Shown in pieces: positions 27,625-38,586 of a stretch of DNA of 64,000 nt (the stretch's first letter is position 1; every line of letters begins with the position of its first letter). Both the position numbers and the translations under genes were made by a program. The stretch is from Actinomadura madurae (GTDB taxonomy: Bacteria > Actinomycetota > Actinomycetes > Streptosporangiales > Streptosporangiaceae). The stretch is taken from positions 310,001 through 374,000 of the forward strand of contig NZ_FOVH01000002.1 of the NCBI RefSeq assembly GCF_900115095.1, read 5' to 3'. The notes under the pieces were generated by a model. It was not told the origin of the DNA and did no database searches. It saw only the letters and a list, made by a program, of their open reading frames with translations.

Positions 27625-30029
27625 GCCAGGGCTGACAGGAGGGGTGGGAGGTCGTGGTCGTGGACGATGGTCAGTCGGCGGGTGGCGCGGGTCATGGCGA
27701 CGTAGAGGTCCTGGCCGCCCTTCGGTGACTCGGTGAGGATGCCGGACGGGTCGACGACGATCACCGAGTCGAACTCCAGGCCCTTGGCCTCCTCGGTGGT
27801 CAGCACGACGGCGGGAGAGTCGAGGGCCTCCGGGGTGGCGCCGGCGGCGGCGTCCGGGAGGGCGTCCAGCGCGGCGGCGTGCCGGGCCGCCGAGGTGATG
27901 ACGGCGAGGCGGCCCTCCTTGAAGGCTCCGCCGATGTCCTCGCCGCCCGTGACCAAAGACAGTTCCGAGCGGACGAGGGACGGTAGCTCGGCGACCGGCA
28001 GCGCGAGCGCGGCGGGCGGCGGGCCGTCGTCGCGCACGGGTTCGGGCGGGGTCTGGTCGGGGGCGACGGCGGCGAGGACGTCGGCGGCGACCCGCATGAT
28101 GGCGGCCGGGGTGCGGTAGTTGACCAGGAGGCGCTGCTCGCGCCAGCGGCCCGGCACGTAGCGGTCGAGCATCTGGCCCCAGGACGAGGCGCCCGCGGCG
28201 CTGCCGGTCTGGGCGATGTCGCCGACGACGGTGAGGGAGCGGGTCGGGACGCGGCGCATCACCGTGCGCCAGGCCATCTCGGAGAGTTCCTGGGCCTCGT
28301 CGACGATGACGTGGCCGTAGGCCCACTCGCGGTCGGCCATGGCGCGCTGGGCGGTGGTGAGGAAGGGGCCGCCGTCGTGGTGGCGCTCGGCGAGCTCGCC
28401 CGCGGAGATCACGTCGCGTGCGGACAGGAGGTTCGTCGTCCCGGCGGTCTCGATGACCTCCCGGGCGTAGCGCTCCTCCTCGGCCTGGGCGGCCCGCGCG
28501 GCCCGCTCCCGGGCCCGGTCGGCGGAGTCGTCCTTGCCGAGATGCTCGGCGGCCTCGTCCAGGAGGGGGACGTCCGAGACCGTCCACGGTGAGCCCGACG
28601 GGCGGTGCAGGAGCGCACATTCGGTGGGGGAGAGGCCGGCCTGCGCCCCGACGCGGGTGAGCGCCTCGGGATCGGCGAAGAGGTCGTCGAGGAGTCGCTG
28701 GGGCGTCAGCTCGGGCCACAGCCCGTCCAGTGCGGACCGGACGGCCGGGTCCTGCCACAGGGCCTCCTTGGCCAGGCGGAGGTCCGTCTCGTCGAGGAGG
28801 GGTTCGTCCTCGGCCTCGTCGATGAGCTCCTGGAGCCAGTCGGGGAGCCCGCCGGACTTCGCGATCTCCTCCAGCGGCTCGTCCATGATGCGGTCGTACT
28901 GCTCCGCCCGGTTGAAGGCGAGCGCCTCCAGCATGTCGTGGACGAAGCGGCGCCGCTGCATGTTGTGCGGGAGGCGCAGGGCGCGGGCGCGGTCGCGGAT
29001 CTGCTCGCACCTTTCGGCGTCCACGACCAGGGTGAGGCCGTCGGTCTCGATGCGCAGGCCGCCGGCGGGCGCGATCTGCCGGTCGTGGACGGCGGCCTCG
29101 ACGAGGTCGGCCATGCGCAGGCCGCCCTTGACGACGGCGGCCGCCGGGGTGTCGGCGGCCGCCGCCTTGAGGCCCGGATACAGCTCGCCGACCGTGGCCA
29201 GCGCGACGTCGGTCTCACCCAGGCCCGGCAGCACCTGCTCGATGTAGCGGAGGAACGTGGCGTTGGGGCCGACGACGAGCACTCCGCGGCGTTCGAGGAC
29301 GTCGCGGTGCGTGTAGAGGAGGTACGCGGCCCGGTGCAGGGCGGCGACCGTCTTGCCGGTGCCGGGGCCGCCCTGGACGACCAGCACGCCCTGCAGGCCG
29401 GACCGGATGACCTGGTCCTGCTCCTCCTGGATGGTCGCGACGACGTCGCTCATCCGGCCGGTCCGGCGGCGGCGGAGCGTGGCGAGGAGGGCGGCCTCGC
29501 CCACGATGCCGCCGCGTTCGGACTCCTCCAGGCCCTCCAGGTCGAACACCTCGTCGTCCAGCCGGACGACCTCGCGGTGCCGCAGGTGCAGGTGACGGCG
29601 GCGCGCGAGCGTGCCGGGCGCGCCCGGGGTCGCGGTGTAGAACGGGCGGGCCGCCTCGGCGCGCCAGTCGATCAGGATGGGCTCGCGGTCCTCGTCGCGG
29701 AGCCCGACGCGGCCGATGTAGAACGTGTCGCCGGGGCCGCCGGCGCCGGCGCGGTGGTCGATGCGGCCGAAGCACAGGCCGTGCTCCACCCCGCCGAGCC
29801 GGGCGAGGCGGCGGGCGGCCTCCTCGGAGGCGACGGCGCTCTCCAGGCGCGCCTGGAACACGCCGCCGCCTCCGGCCGGCCCCTGCCGCAGCGCGGCCTC
29901 GGCGCTCGCCCGCTCGACGTCGAGCCGCGCGTACACGCGGGACACGTACTCCTGCTCGGCCCGCAGGGCGGCCTGCCGTGCCTTTTCTTCGCGCTCGGGG
30001 TTGACAGCGTCGGCTTGACGGAGTCCCAT
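27621..30029 (-). CDS. HelD-like UvrD/Rep-family helicase (RNA polymerase recycling)
   Basis: An 802-residue superfamily 1 ATPase. The first 70 residues are charged and helical (EREEKARQAALRAEQEYVSR, then VYARLDVERASAEAALRQG), as in HelD, which inserts this arm into the RNA polymerase secondary channel. Walker A GGPGTGKT lies at 220-227, Walker B VIVDEAQELSEM, and later motifs are VGDIAQTGS, LLVNYRTPAAIM, EEAKGLEFDSVIVVDP and YVAMTRATRRL. The ATG at 30029 has AGGAG 14 bases upstream. Actinobacterial HelD proteins release stalled polymerase, and some (HelR) give rifamycin tolerance. No rifamycin-associated element is visible upstream. A perfect hexamer inverted repeat overlaps its probable -10. 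Confidence 0.9.
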   Translation of the reverse strand: MGLRQADAVNPEREEKARQAALRAEQEYVSRVYARLDVERASAEAALRQGPAGGGGVFQARLESAVASEEAARRLARLGGVEHGLCFGRIDHRAGAGGPGDTFYIGRVGLRDEDREPILIDWRAEAARPFYTATPGAPGTLARRRHLHLRHREVVRLDDEVFDLEGLEESERGGIVGEAALLATLRRRRTGRMSDVVATIQEEQDQVIRSGLQGVLVVQGGPGTGKTVAALHRAAYLLYTHRDVLERRGVLVVGPNATFLRYIEQVLPGLGETDVALATVGELYPGLKAAAADTPAAAVVKGGLRMADLVEAAVHDRQIAPAGGLRIETDGLTLVVDAERCEQIRDRARALRLPHNMQRRRFVHDMLEALAFNRAEQYDRIMDEPLEEIAKSGGLPDWLQELIDEAEDEPLLDETDLRLAKEALWQDPAVRSALDGLWPELTPQRLLDDLFADPEALTRVGAQAGLSPTECALLHRPSGSPWTVSDVPLLDEAAEHLGKDDSADRARERAARAAQAEEERYAREVIETAGTTNLLSARDVISAGELAERHHDGGPFLTTAQRAMADREWAYGHVIVDEAQELSEMAWRTVMRRVPTRSLTVVGDIAQTGSAAGASSWGQMLDRYVPGRWREQRLLVNYRTPAAIMRVAADVLAAVAPDQTPPEPVRDDGPPPAALALPVAELPSLVRSELSLVTGGEDIGGAFKEGRLAVITSAARHAAALDALPDAAAGATPEALDSPAVVLTTEEAKGLEFDSVIVVDPSGILTESPKGGQDLYVAMTRATRRLTIVHDHDLPPLLSALA

Positions 30030-30042
30030 GCCTTGGGTACAC

Positions 30043-30056
30043 TCCTATTCATAGGA
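30043..30056 (-). promoter_or_regulatory. Inverted repeat over the probable -10 of the helD-like gene
   Basis: TCCTAT-TC-ATAGGA is a perfect 6+6 inverted repeat 14 bases before the start. On the minus strand TTACGC, 17 bases, TATGAA would be a fair -35/-10 pair, and the repeat covers the -10. It is a likely operator of an unidentified repressor. A second palindrome, TAGCGCGCTA, lies at 30081-30090, upstream of the -35. Confidence 0.4.
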
Positions 30057-30249
30057 TTGGCTATCTGTGTGCGTAACTTGTAGCGCGCTAGCCTAGCATC
30101 CTTTTCCTCGCGCTGCGTGATCTTCCCGGCGCCGCCCAAAAGATCGTTTCTGTTGTGGCGGACGTCATCCGCGCGGTGCCCCGAGGTCACCGGCCTTCGT
30201 GAGGCTGTCCGGCGATCACTGCCGGATTCCTCCGAAAGGTCGCTCCTCC

Positions 30250-31926
30250 ATGGCAGCCTCCGCACACCCCCTGAACCGGCGCACCTTCCTGGTCACCAGC
30301 GGGCTCGCCACCGCCGTCGCCGTGACCGGCGCCCCCGGAACCGCCCAGGCCGCCCGCCGTTCCCGCACCCTGCCCGGCGACCCGTTCACGCTCGGCGTCG
30401 CCTCCGGCGATCCCGAACCGGACGGGTTCGTCCTCTGGACCCGGCTGGCGGTGAACCCGCACGCCGAGGACGGCCTCGGCGGCATGCCGCCCCGCACGGT
30501 CCCCGTCCGCTGGGAGGTCTCGTCCGACGAGCGGTTCCGCCGCGTCGAGCGGCGCGGCGTCGCCGCCGCCCGGCCGCAATCCGCCCATTCCGTCCACATC
30601 GAGCTGAACGGCCTGCGCCCCGGCCGCGACTACTGGTACCGCTTCCGCGCCGGCGACCACGTCTCGCCGGTCGGGCGGACGCGCACCGCCCCCCACCCCG
30701 CCACCTACGGTCCCGCCCTCGCCATGGCGTTCGCGTCCTGCTCCCAGTTCGAGCACGGCTACTTCACCGCGTACCGGCGGCTCGCCGAGGAACACCCCGA
30801 CCTGGTCCTGCACCTGGGCGACTACCAGTACGAGTACAAGAAGGGCGTCTACACCATCCCGGGCGGCAACGTCCGTGACCACGAGGGACCCGAGACCGTC
30901 ACGCTGGCGGACTACCGGCTGCGGCACGCCCAGTACAAGTCCGACCACGACCTGCAGGCCGCGCACCAGGCCGCACCCTGGCTCGTCGTGTTCGACGACC
31001 ACGAGATCGAGAACAACTGGGCCGACGACGTCCCCGAGGCCGGCTCCGACACCCCGTCCCCCGAGGCGTTCCGCGCACGCCGGGCCGCCGCGTTCCAGGC
31101 CTACTACGAGAACATGCCGCTGCGCCGCCGCTCCGTGCCGAGGGGCCCGGACATGCAGCTCTACCGGCGGGTCCGGTGGGGGCGGCTGGCCACCTTCCAC
31201 ATGCTCGACACGCGCCAGTTCCGGGACGACCAGAGCTGCGGCGACGGCTACCGGGACTGCCCCGAGGCGGCCGACCCGAAGCGCTCCATCACCGGCGGCG
31301 CGCAGGAGAGGTGGCTGCTGGACGGCTTCCGCCGCTCCACCGCCCACTGGGACGTCCTCGGCCAGCAGGTGTTCTTCGCCCAGCGCGACAACACCGACGG
31401 CCCCGTCAAGAAGACCTCGATGGACGCCTGGGACGGCTACGTCGCCTCCCGCGACCGGATCACCAGGGGCTGGCTGGACGCGGGGGTCCGCAACCCGGTC
31501 GTGCTCACCGGCGACGTCCACGCCCACTGGGCGAGCGACCTGAAGGCCGACTACGACGACCCCGGCTCCCGGACGGTCGGCGCCGAGCTGGTCTGCACGT
31601 CCATCACCAGCACCGGCGACGGCGCGGACTCCGACCCCGCCGCCCACCCCTTCCTCAAGATCAACCCGCACCTGCGCTTCTACAACAACCAGCGCGGCTA
31701 CGTGATCACGAGGATGAGCAGGGAGGAGATGAAGGCCGACTTCAAGACGCTCCCGACCGTCCGGACGCCGGGCGCCGAGATCTCCACCAAGGCGACGTTC
31801 GTCATCGAGGACCGCGTCCCCGGCGTCGAGCAGACCTACCTGCGCCCGTTCACCTCGGCGAAGAGGTCCGCGCCGCCGGACGAGGAGCTGATTAGGCAGA
31901 CCATCGAGAACGAGACCCAGCCCTGA
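30250..31926 (+). CDS. phoD: Alkaline phosphatase/phosphodiesterase PhoD, Tat-exported
   Basis: A 558-residue secreted enzyme that releases phosphate from phosphodiesters and monoesters. The twin-arginine signal is LNRRTFLVTSGLA (Arg10-Arg11), cleaved near AQAARR. An N-terminal PhoD_N beta domain (about 45-145) is followed by the metallophosphatase domain with AFASCSQFEHG, VLHLGDYQYEY, VVFDDHEIENNW and LTGDVHAHWASDL, the Fe/Ca ligand motifs of PhoD. ATG 30250 follows GAAAGG. I saw no clear PHO box upstream. Two strong hairpins follow the stop. Confidence 0.95.
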   Translation: MAASAHPLNRRTFLVTSGLATAVAVTGAPGTAQAARRSRTLPGDPFTLGVASGDPEPDGFVLWTRLAVNPHAEDGLGGMPPRTVPVRWEVSSDERFRRVERRGVAAARPQSAHSVHIELNGLRPGRDYWYRFRAGDHVSPVGRTRTAPHPATYGPALAMAFASCSQFEHGYFTAYRRLAEEHPDLVLHLGDYQYEYKKGVYTIPGGNVRDHEGPETVTLADYRLRHAQYKSDHDLQAAHQAAPWLVVFDDHEIENNWADDVPEAGSDTPSPEAFRARRAAAFQAYYENMPLRRRSVPRGPDMQLYRRVRWGRLATFHMLDTRQFRDDQSCGDGYRDCPEAADPKRSITGGAQERWLLDGFRRSTAHWDVLGQQVFFAQRDNTDGPVKKTSMDAWDGYVASRDRITRGWLDAGVRNPVVLTGDVHAHWASDLKADYDDPGSRTVGAELVCTSITSTGDGADSDPAAHPFLKINPHLRFYNNQRGYVITRMSREEMKADFKTLPTVRTPGAEISTKATFVIEDRVPGVEQTYLRPFTSAKRSAPPDEELIRQTIENETQP

Positions 31927-31934
31927 CGGCCGGC

Positions 31935-31998
31935 GGCCGGGGCGCGGCGCGCCCCGGCCGCGCGGGTCCGGCGCCGGACGCGGCGCGGCGCCGGACCC
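31935..31998. terminator. Tandem GC hairpins between convergent phoD and ligase genes
   Basis: The first hairpin is GGCCGGGGCGC/GCGCCCCGGCC (11 bp, 3-base loop, 31935-31959). The second is GGGTCCGGCGCC/GGCGCCGGACCC (12 bp, 31964-31998, 11-base loop). They lie between the stops at 31926 and 32002 and probably end transcription from both sides. Confidence 0.7.
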
Positions 31999-32001
31999 TG
32001 T

Positions 32002-33093
32002 TCAGCGGTCGACGCGCGGGCTCGTCGCCTGGCCGCCGAAGATGTCGGCGAGGTCGTAGGCCACGGGGATCTCCAGCTGCTCGTAGGTGCAGGACTCCGG
32101 GGTCCGGTCGGGCCGCCAGTTGCGGAAGCGGGCGGTGTGCCGGAACCGGTTGCCCTCCATCGCCTCGTAGGCCACCTCGACCACCAGGTCGGGACGCAGC
32201 GGCACCCAGCTGAGGTCCTTCTTGCCCGTCCAGCGGGAGATGGCGCCCGGCATGCGGTCGACGGTGGCCTCGGTCTGGTTCGCCCACTCCGACCAGGGAT
32301 GCTGTGAGAGATCCTCCAGCCGGTAGGGCTTCAGCTCCTCGACCAGCTCCGCCCGGCGCTTCATCGAGAACGACGCGGCCACCCCGACGTGCTGGAGGTT
32401 CCCCTCGGCGTTGTAGAGGCCGAGCAGCAGCGACCCGACGATGGGCCCGGACTTGTGCCAGCGGAAGCCGGCCACGACGCAGTCGGCGGTCCGCTCGTGC
32501 TTGACCTTGAACAGCACGCGCTTGTCGGGCTGGTACGGGATGTCCCGCGGCTTGGCGATGACGCCGTCCAGCCCCGCGCCCTCGAACTCCTCGAACCAGC
32601 GCAGCGCCAGGTCGTAGGAGTCGGAGGCGGGCGTGACATGGATCGGCGCCTTCGCCGCGGTCAGCGCCTCGGTCAGCCGCCGCCGGCGCTCGCCGAGCGG
32701 CACCTCCATCAGCGACTCGTCCCCGAGCGCGAGCAGGTCGAACGCGACGAACGACGCCGGGGCGTTCTCCGACAGGAGCTTGATCCGCGACGCGGCGGGA
32801 TGGATGCGCTGCTGGAGGGCGTCGAAGTCGAGGCGCGTCCCCATCGGCAGCACGATCTCGCCGTCCACCACGCACCGCGGCGGCAGCTCGCGCCTCGCCG
32901 CCTCGACCAGCTCGGGGAAGTAGCGGGTGAGCGGCTTCTCGCCCCGGCTGGACAGCTCCACCTCGTCGCCGTCCCGGAAGACGATGCAGCGGAATCCGTC
33001 CCATTTGGGCTCGTACAGCAGGTCGCCCTTGGGCATGGTCTTGACCGCCTTGGCCAGCATCGGCGGCAGCGGCGGGCTGATCGGCAGGTCCAT
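32002..33093 (-). CDS. ligD: ATP-dependent DNA ligase (LigD ligase domain), stand-alone
   Basis: A 363-residue ATP-dependent ligase. Nucleotidyltransferase motif I is EPKWDGFR with Lys30 as the adenylated residue. It is followed by SSRGEKPLTRYFPELV, CVVDGEIVLPMG, FVAFDLLALG, GLDGVIAKP and VLFKVKHERTADCVVAG. An OB-fold domain (from about 225, GSLLLGLYN) ends it. Length and motifs match the ligase half of LigD, with no polymerase or nuclease domain. It presumably seals ends with the separate polymerase at 20585 and with Ku (not in this window). Confidence 0.94.
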   Translation of the reverse strand: MDLPISPPLPPMLAKAVKTMPKGDLLYEPKWDGFRCIVFRDGDEVELSSRGEKPLTRYFPELVEAARRELPPRCVVDGEIVLPMGTRLDFDALQQRIHPAASRIKLLSENAPASFVAFDLLALGDESLMEVPLGERRRRLTEALTAAKAPIHVTPASDSYDLALRWFEEFEGAGLDGVIAKPRDIPYQPDKRVLFKVKHERTADCVVAGFRWHKSGPIVGSLLLGLYNAEGNLQHVGVAASFSMKRRAELVEELKPYRLEDLSQHPWSEWANQTEATVDRMPGAISRWTGKKDLSWVPLRPDLVVEVAYEAMEGNRFRHTARFRNWRPDRTPESCTYEQLEIPVAYDLADIFGGQATSPRVDR

Positions 33094-33168
33094 CCCCCCA
33101 TCTTGCGCCCCCGGACCGACAAAAGGACACGCCGGGGGCGCGATACGGCGTTCGATAACGTGCAGGTC

Positions 33169-33882
33169 ATGCGCCGTCTGCTGCCCGAGCCTCCCGCCGG
33201 CGCCGCCGCCCCGCACGTCGACCCGTACGAGGCCTACGCCGACCTGCCGGGCCTCCGGCTGGGCATGGTCATGAGCGTGGACGGCTCCGTCACCGACGCC
33301 GAGGGGTGGACGGACGGTCTCGGCGGCGCCGCCGACTTCCGTGTGTTCCGGACTCTGCGGGCGCTGGCCGACGCGATCCTCGTCGGGGCCGGAACGGCCC
33401 GCACGGGACGCCTCGGCCCGGCCCGCCTCCGCTCCGATCTGCGCGCGCGCCGCGGTCGGCCGCCCGCGCCGATCATCGTCGTGAGCCGCTCCGTCGATCT
33501 CGACTGGACGCTCCCGCTGTTCACCGAGGCCGAGACGGCCACGCTCGTCGTGACGCCACGCGGCGTCCGGCACAGGGTTCCGGACCACGTCCAGGTGGTC
33601 GCCGCCGGGGAGGACGACGTCGACCTGCCCGCGGCCGTCACGATCCTCCGCGAGGAGCTCGGATACGAGCATCTGCTCTGCGAGGGCGGTCCTTCCCTGG
33701 CCACCGCGCTCATCCGCGCGTTCCTCGTCGACGAGCTGTGCCTCAACATCGCCCCGACCCTGCTCGGAGCCCGGCGCCACACCCGCCTCCTGGACGGGCT
33801 GGACGCCGAAATACCGCTCACCCCCACGGCCCTCCACCTGGACGAGGGCGTGCTGTTCGCCCGCTACCGGCTGCGGGTGTAA
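33169..33882 (+). CDS. RibD C-terminal/dihydrofolate reductase-like protein, copy A
   Basis: A 237-residue single-domain reductase with the RibD_C fold. LRLGMVMSVDGSVTDAEGWT is the first strand and substrate loop, LADAILVGAGTARTGRLG the NADPH-binding turn, and YEHLLCEGGPSLATALIRAFLVDELCLNIAP the end of the fold (given here in part). Such proteins reduce pteridine- or ribitylaminopyrimidine-like substrates, but the deaminase half of RibD is absent. The substrate is unknown. Its 3' end overlaps by 19 bases with the convergent paralogue at 33864. Confidence 0.85.
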   Translation: MRRLLPEPPAGAAAPHVDPYEAYADLPGLRLGMVMSVDGSVTDAEGWTDGLGGAADFRVFRTLRALADAILVGAGTARTGRLGPARLRSDLRARRGRPPAPIIVVSRSVDLDWTLPLFTEAETATLVVTPRGVRHRVPDHVQVVAAGEDDVDLPAAVTILREELGYEHLLCEGGPSLATALIRAFLVDELCLNIAPTLLGARRHTRLLDGLDAEIPLTPTALHLDEGVLFARYRLRV

Positions 33883-34586
33883 CGCAGGAAGAGGAAGCCG
33901 TCGTCGTCCTGGAGGGCGTGGGCGAGCTTCAGCTCGGACGGGACGGACATGGGCGGCCCGTCCAGGATCCGTGTCGGGTGCCCGGCGAGCAGCAGGGGGC
34001 TCAGCGTGAGGCACAGCTCGTCCAGCAGCCCGTGCGCCACCACCTGTGCGAGGACCCCCGGACCGCCCTCGCACAGGAGGCGCCTGTGGCCGCGGGCGGC
34101 GAGCTCCCGGACCGCGGCGGGGAAGTCGAGCGTGTTCTTCCCGGCGACGATGACGTCGGCGCGTTCCCGGGCGGCCGCCAGCCGGTCCGGGCCGGCGGAC
34201 GCGGCCGCCAGCACGATCGTGCGGCTCTCCGCCTCGGTGAAGACCGGCGCGTCGAAGTCGAGGTCGAGCGTCCGGGACACGATCGCCAGCGGCGGGACGG
34301 CCGGCCTGCCGTCGCGCAGGCCGTCCCAGCCCGCGCTCGGCCGGACCGGCCCGTAGCCCTCGGCGCGCACGGTGCCGGCGCCGACGATCACGACGTCGGC
34401 GAGCCCGCGCAGCAGCAGGAACAGGTGCCGGTCGGAGGCGTTGCCGAGGCCCCCGCTGCGCGCGTCGCGCTGCGCGGCCCCGTCCAGGCTGGCCACCATG
34501 TTGGCACGCATCCAGGTGGTGTCCGCCGGATAGGCGTAGCGCTCGGCGAGGTCGACCTCGCCGGGCTCCGGAGAAAGCGTCCGCAT
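33864..34586 (-). CDS. RibD C-terminal/dihydrofolate reductase-like protein, copy B
   Basis: A 240-residue paralogue of the convergent gene. Matching motifs are TWMRANMVASLDGAAQRDAR, LADVVIVGAGTVRAEGYGPV, IVSRTLDLDFDAPVFTEAES, and HRRLLCEGGPGVLAQVVAHG with LLDELCLTLSPLLL. Residue order and length are the same as in copy A, so the pair probably arose by an inverted duplication. The C-termini differ at the end because the two genes share 19 bases on opposite strands. There is no riboflavin gene nearby to hint at the pathway. Confidence 0.85.
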   Translation of the reverse strand: MRTLSPEPGEVDLAERYAYPADTTWMRANMVASLDGAAQRDARSGGLGNASDRHLFLLLRGLADVVIVGAGTVRAEGYGPVRPSAGWDGLRDGRPAVPPLAIVSRTLDLDFDAPVFTEAESRTIVLAAASAGPDRLAAARERADVIVAGKNTLDFPAAVRELAARGHRRLLCEGGPGVLAQVVAHGLLDELCLTLSPLLLAGHPTRILDGPPMSVPSELKLAHALQDDDGFLFLRYTRSR

Positions 34587-34727
34587 AGAGGTCTCAAGCT
34601 ACTCGACGCCGGACGCGCGGAGTGACCGGCCGTACACCAAGTTTCGCGAATCCGTCATACGCGGGGCCTCCGGCCGCGACACTGGCCGCGGGGTCGGAGA
34701 TGAGAATCTCACGAAGGGAGCGGGGGG

Positions 34728-35129
34728 TTGGGTTACGCGGCACTCGGCGCGTGGATCCTCGCCGCCGTCGGCGGCGGCCGATTATTGGTCATCTGGATGG
34801 CTCACGGGGGTCCGTCGACGAAGGTGACACGGTTTCCGGTGCTGGTCGTGGCGGGGCATCCGCTCGCGGCCGTCGCCGGACTGGCCGTCTGGATCGCCTA
34901 CCTGGCCACCGAGAGCGCGGCCTGCGCCTGGGTGGCCTTCGGGACGCTGCTCGTCGTCATCTTCCAGGGGTTCCTGATGTTCACCCGCTGGCTCGTCGGG
35001 CGCGGCGGCCGGCACGCCCGCGGCACGGAGCAGGCGTTCCCCGCGACGGCGGTGATCACGCACGGCGCGGTAGCGGCCGCCACGTTCGTGCTGGTGTTCC
35101 TGACCGCGCTGGAGGCGACCCGCGCGTGA
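34728..35129 (+). CDS. Small four-helix membrane protein
   Basis: A 133-residue integral membrane protein. TTG 34728 follows AAGGGAG and a G run. Four hydrophobic helices lie at about 3-22, 37-60, 65-90 and 105-130, with short Arg/His-rich loops (GRGGRHARGTEQ). The sequence has no motif I recognise. It ends 9 bases from the convergent glgX gene. It is probably real because of the ribosome site, membrane pattern and codon usage. Confidence 0.65.
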   Translation: MGYAALGAWILAAVGGGRLLVIWMAHGGPSTKVTRFPVLVVAGHPLAAVAGLAVWIAYLATESAACAWVAFGTLLVVIFQGFLMFTRWLVGRGGRHARGTEQAFPATAVITHGAVAAATFVLVFLTALEATRA

Positions 35130-35138
35130 GCGGCGGGC

Positions 35139-37232
<2,094 letters not shown>

Positions 37233-37279
37233 AGCGTGCTCTCCCCCTCGGGGCCGGTTGGTCCTGGCCCGTCGATTGT

Positions 37280-37379
37280 TGCGTACCCACCGTCCTCCAG
37301 CCCCCACCCACCACCATTCAACCGACGGACTCCGTCCGCCCACCGTCCTCCACCCCCCACCAACCCGCCAACCCACCTA
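37280..37379 (-). other. G-rich leader with potential G-quadruplex and direct repeat, before glgX
   Basis: On the glgX sense strand the tract reads GGTGGGTTGGCGGGTTGG, then TGGGGGG, giving four or more G-runs in about 30 bases. The 14-mer CCCACCGTCCTCCA (plus strand) is repeated at 37286-37299 and 37339-37352, period 53. This pattern is unlike any flanking sequence. A quadruplex in DNA or RNA here could modulate glgX expression. Confidence 0.45.
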
Positions 37380-37961
37380 TCACGGGACGGCCCGGCGGCG
37401 GAGGCGCCAGACGCTCTCCTCCTCGCTGGTCTCGCCGGTGGCGCGCATGCCGATCTTGGACGCGACGGCCTCCGACGCCCGGTTCTCGGGGTGGATGGTG
37501 GCGACGACGTCCCGGATCCCGTGCGCCGCCAGCCAGTCCAGCAGCGCGCGGGCGGCCTCGGTCGCGAAGCCGAACCCCTGGTAGGGCATGCCGATCACCC
37601 AGGCGACCGAGGCGCGGTGCCGCGGCGGACCGGGCGTGACCGTCGAGCCGGCGTCCGCGGGCGTCACCGTGAACCCCGGCGGCGCGGGGGCGACCGTCGC
37701 CTGGACGTAGCCGACGGCCTGCCCGTCCCGGACGCGCCGCACGATCCAGTTCAGCCAGTACTCCTGGTGGAACGGCGCCGGGCCCGCGACCAGGTGCGCG
37801 TAGCGGGCGCGCAGCTCGTCCCGCGTGAGCGGCTCGCCGCCGATGTAGGCGTGCAGCCGCCGGTCGTCCAGGACCGGGGCCAGCTCGTCCGCGTGGTGGA
37901 CCGCCAGCGGCTCCAGGACGAGGCGCTGGGTCCGGATGGTCGCGGCGATCGGCCCGTACAC
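37380..37961 (-). CDS. GNAT-family N-acetyltransferase (RimJ/RimL-like)
   Basis: A 193-residue acetyltransferase starting at GTG 37961. The start TIRTQRLVLEPLAVHHADEL is that of the Acetyltransf_3 subgroup. The core has VAWVIGMPYQGFGFATEAAR with the acetyl-CoA pyrophosphate loop (Q/RxxGxG/A, here QGFGFA), then IRDVVATIHPENRASEAVASKIGM as the typical end of the fold. The substrate is unknown; relatives modify N-terminal amines, aminoglycosides or amino acids. A Pro/Thr-rich insertion at about 95-113 is unusual. It lies upstream of glgX on the same strand. Confidence 0.85.
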   Translation of the reverse strand: MYGPIAATIRTQRLVLEPLAVHHADELAPVLDDRRLHAYIGGEPLTRDELRARYAHLVAGPAPFHQEYWLNWIVRRVRDGQAVGYVQATVAPAPPGFTVTPADAGSTVTPGPPRHRASVAWVIGMPYQGFGFATEAARALLDWLAAHGIRDVVATIHPENRASEAVASKIGMRATGETSEEESVWRLRRRAVP

Positions 37962-38010
37962 CCGCCGATCGTATGCCCGCCGCGGGGCGCCGGCCCGGTG
38001 GCGCCGCCGG

Positions 38011-38586
38011 TCAGAGCCACCCGTCGGCGCGCCGCCCGGCGAGCCGCCGCGTCCAGGCGCCGGCCGGATGCTGCTTCGGGTCGAGCCACAGCCAGGGCTG
38101 CGCGTGCCGGAAGGGCAGGTCGGTGCCGGGCTGCCACGGGAACAGGCCCTCCCGGTTGGGCCACACGACCTGCAGGATCGGCAGCGGGGGGCGCCGGTAG
38201 AACGTCACGGCGCCGGAGAACAGCCCGCCGTACCAGTGCGGGTCGGCGTCCCGGAAGGCGGCCTGCTGCCCCCGCACGACGCCGTCGCGGCGCTCGCCGT
38301 CCGCCGGGACCCGGCCCTCGGCGGCCTGCCGGCCGAGGGCGTTGAGGATCTCCTCGGTCTCGTACACGTCGCCGCCGAACATCGCCAGCTCCGGCGCCCG
38401 GTGGCTGTGCCACAGCCCCACCGTGTACGCCCATCCGGGGCCGTCGTCGTCGGCGTGGACGAGGACGACGCTCCACCCGTACTGCGTGATGTGCACGATC
38501 GTGCGGAGCTGGAAGTTGTCCAAGCGGTCGCGGTCACCGTAGTCACGGCAGATGACGCACGTGCACGTGGGACCCTCGCCGGACAT
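38011..38586 (-). CDS. DUF4262 protein
   Basis: A 191-residue protein if it starts at ATG 38586; an in-frame ATG at 38640 would add 18 residues. It begins with a CTCVICRDYGDRD cluster of three Cys. The DUF4262 core follows: IVHITQYGWSVVLVHADD, GWAYTVGLWHSHRAPELAMFG, then LPILQVVWPNREGLFPW. The family is widespread in actinomycetes without an assigned function. It is divergent from the DeoR gene with a 171-base gap, which holds an 11-base direct repeat. Confidence 0.8.
   Translation of the reverse strand: MSGEGPTCTCVICRDYGDRDRLDNFQLRTIVHITQYGWSVVLVHADDDGPGWAYTVGLWHSHRAPELAMFGGDVYETEEILNALGRQAAEGRVPADGERRDGVVRGQQAAFRDADPHWYGGLFSGAVTFYRRPPLPILQVVWPNREGLFPWQPGTDLPFRHAQPWLWLDPKQHPAGAWTRRLAGRRADGWL

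Noticed and set aside
30030..30249. Possible rifamycin-associated element upstream of the HelD-like gene
   Set aside because: The two palindromes there do not resemble the element as I know it, so I list them only as operators of unknown type.
30187..30250. Possible PHO box before phoD
   Set aside because: No direct repeats of the GTTCACC type could be found in the right place.
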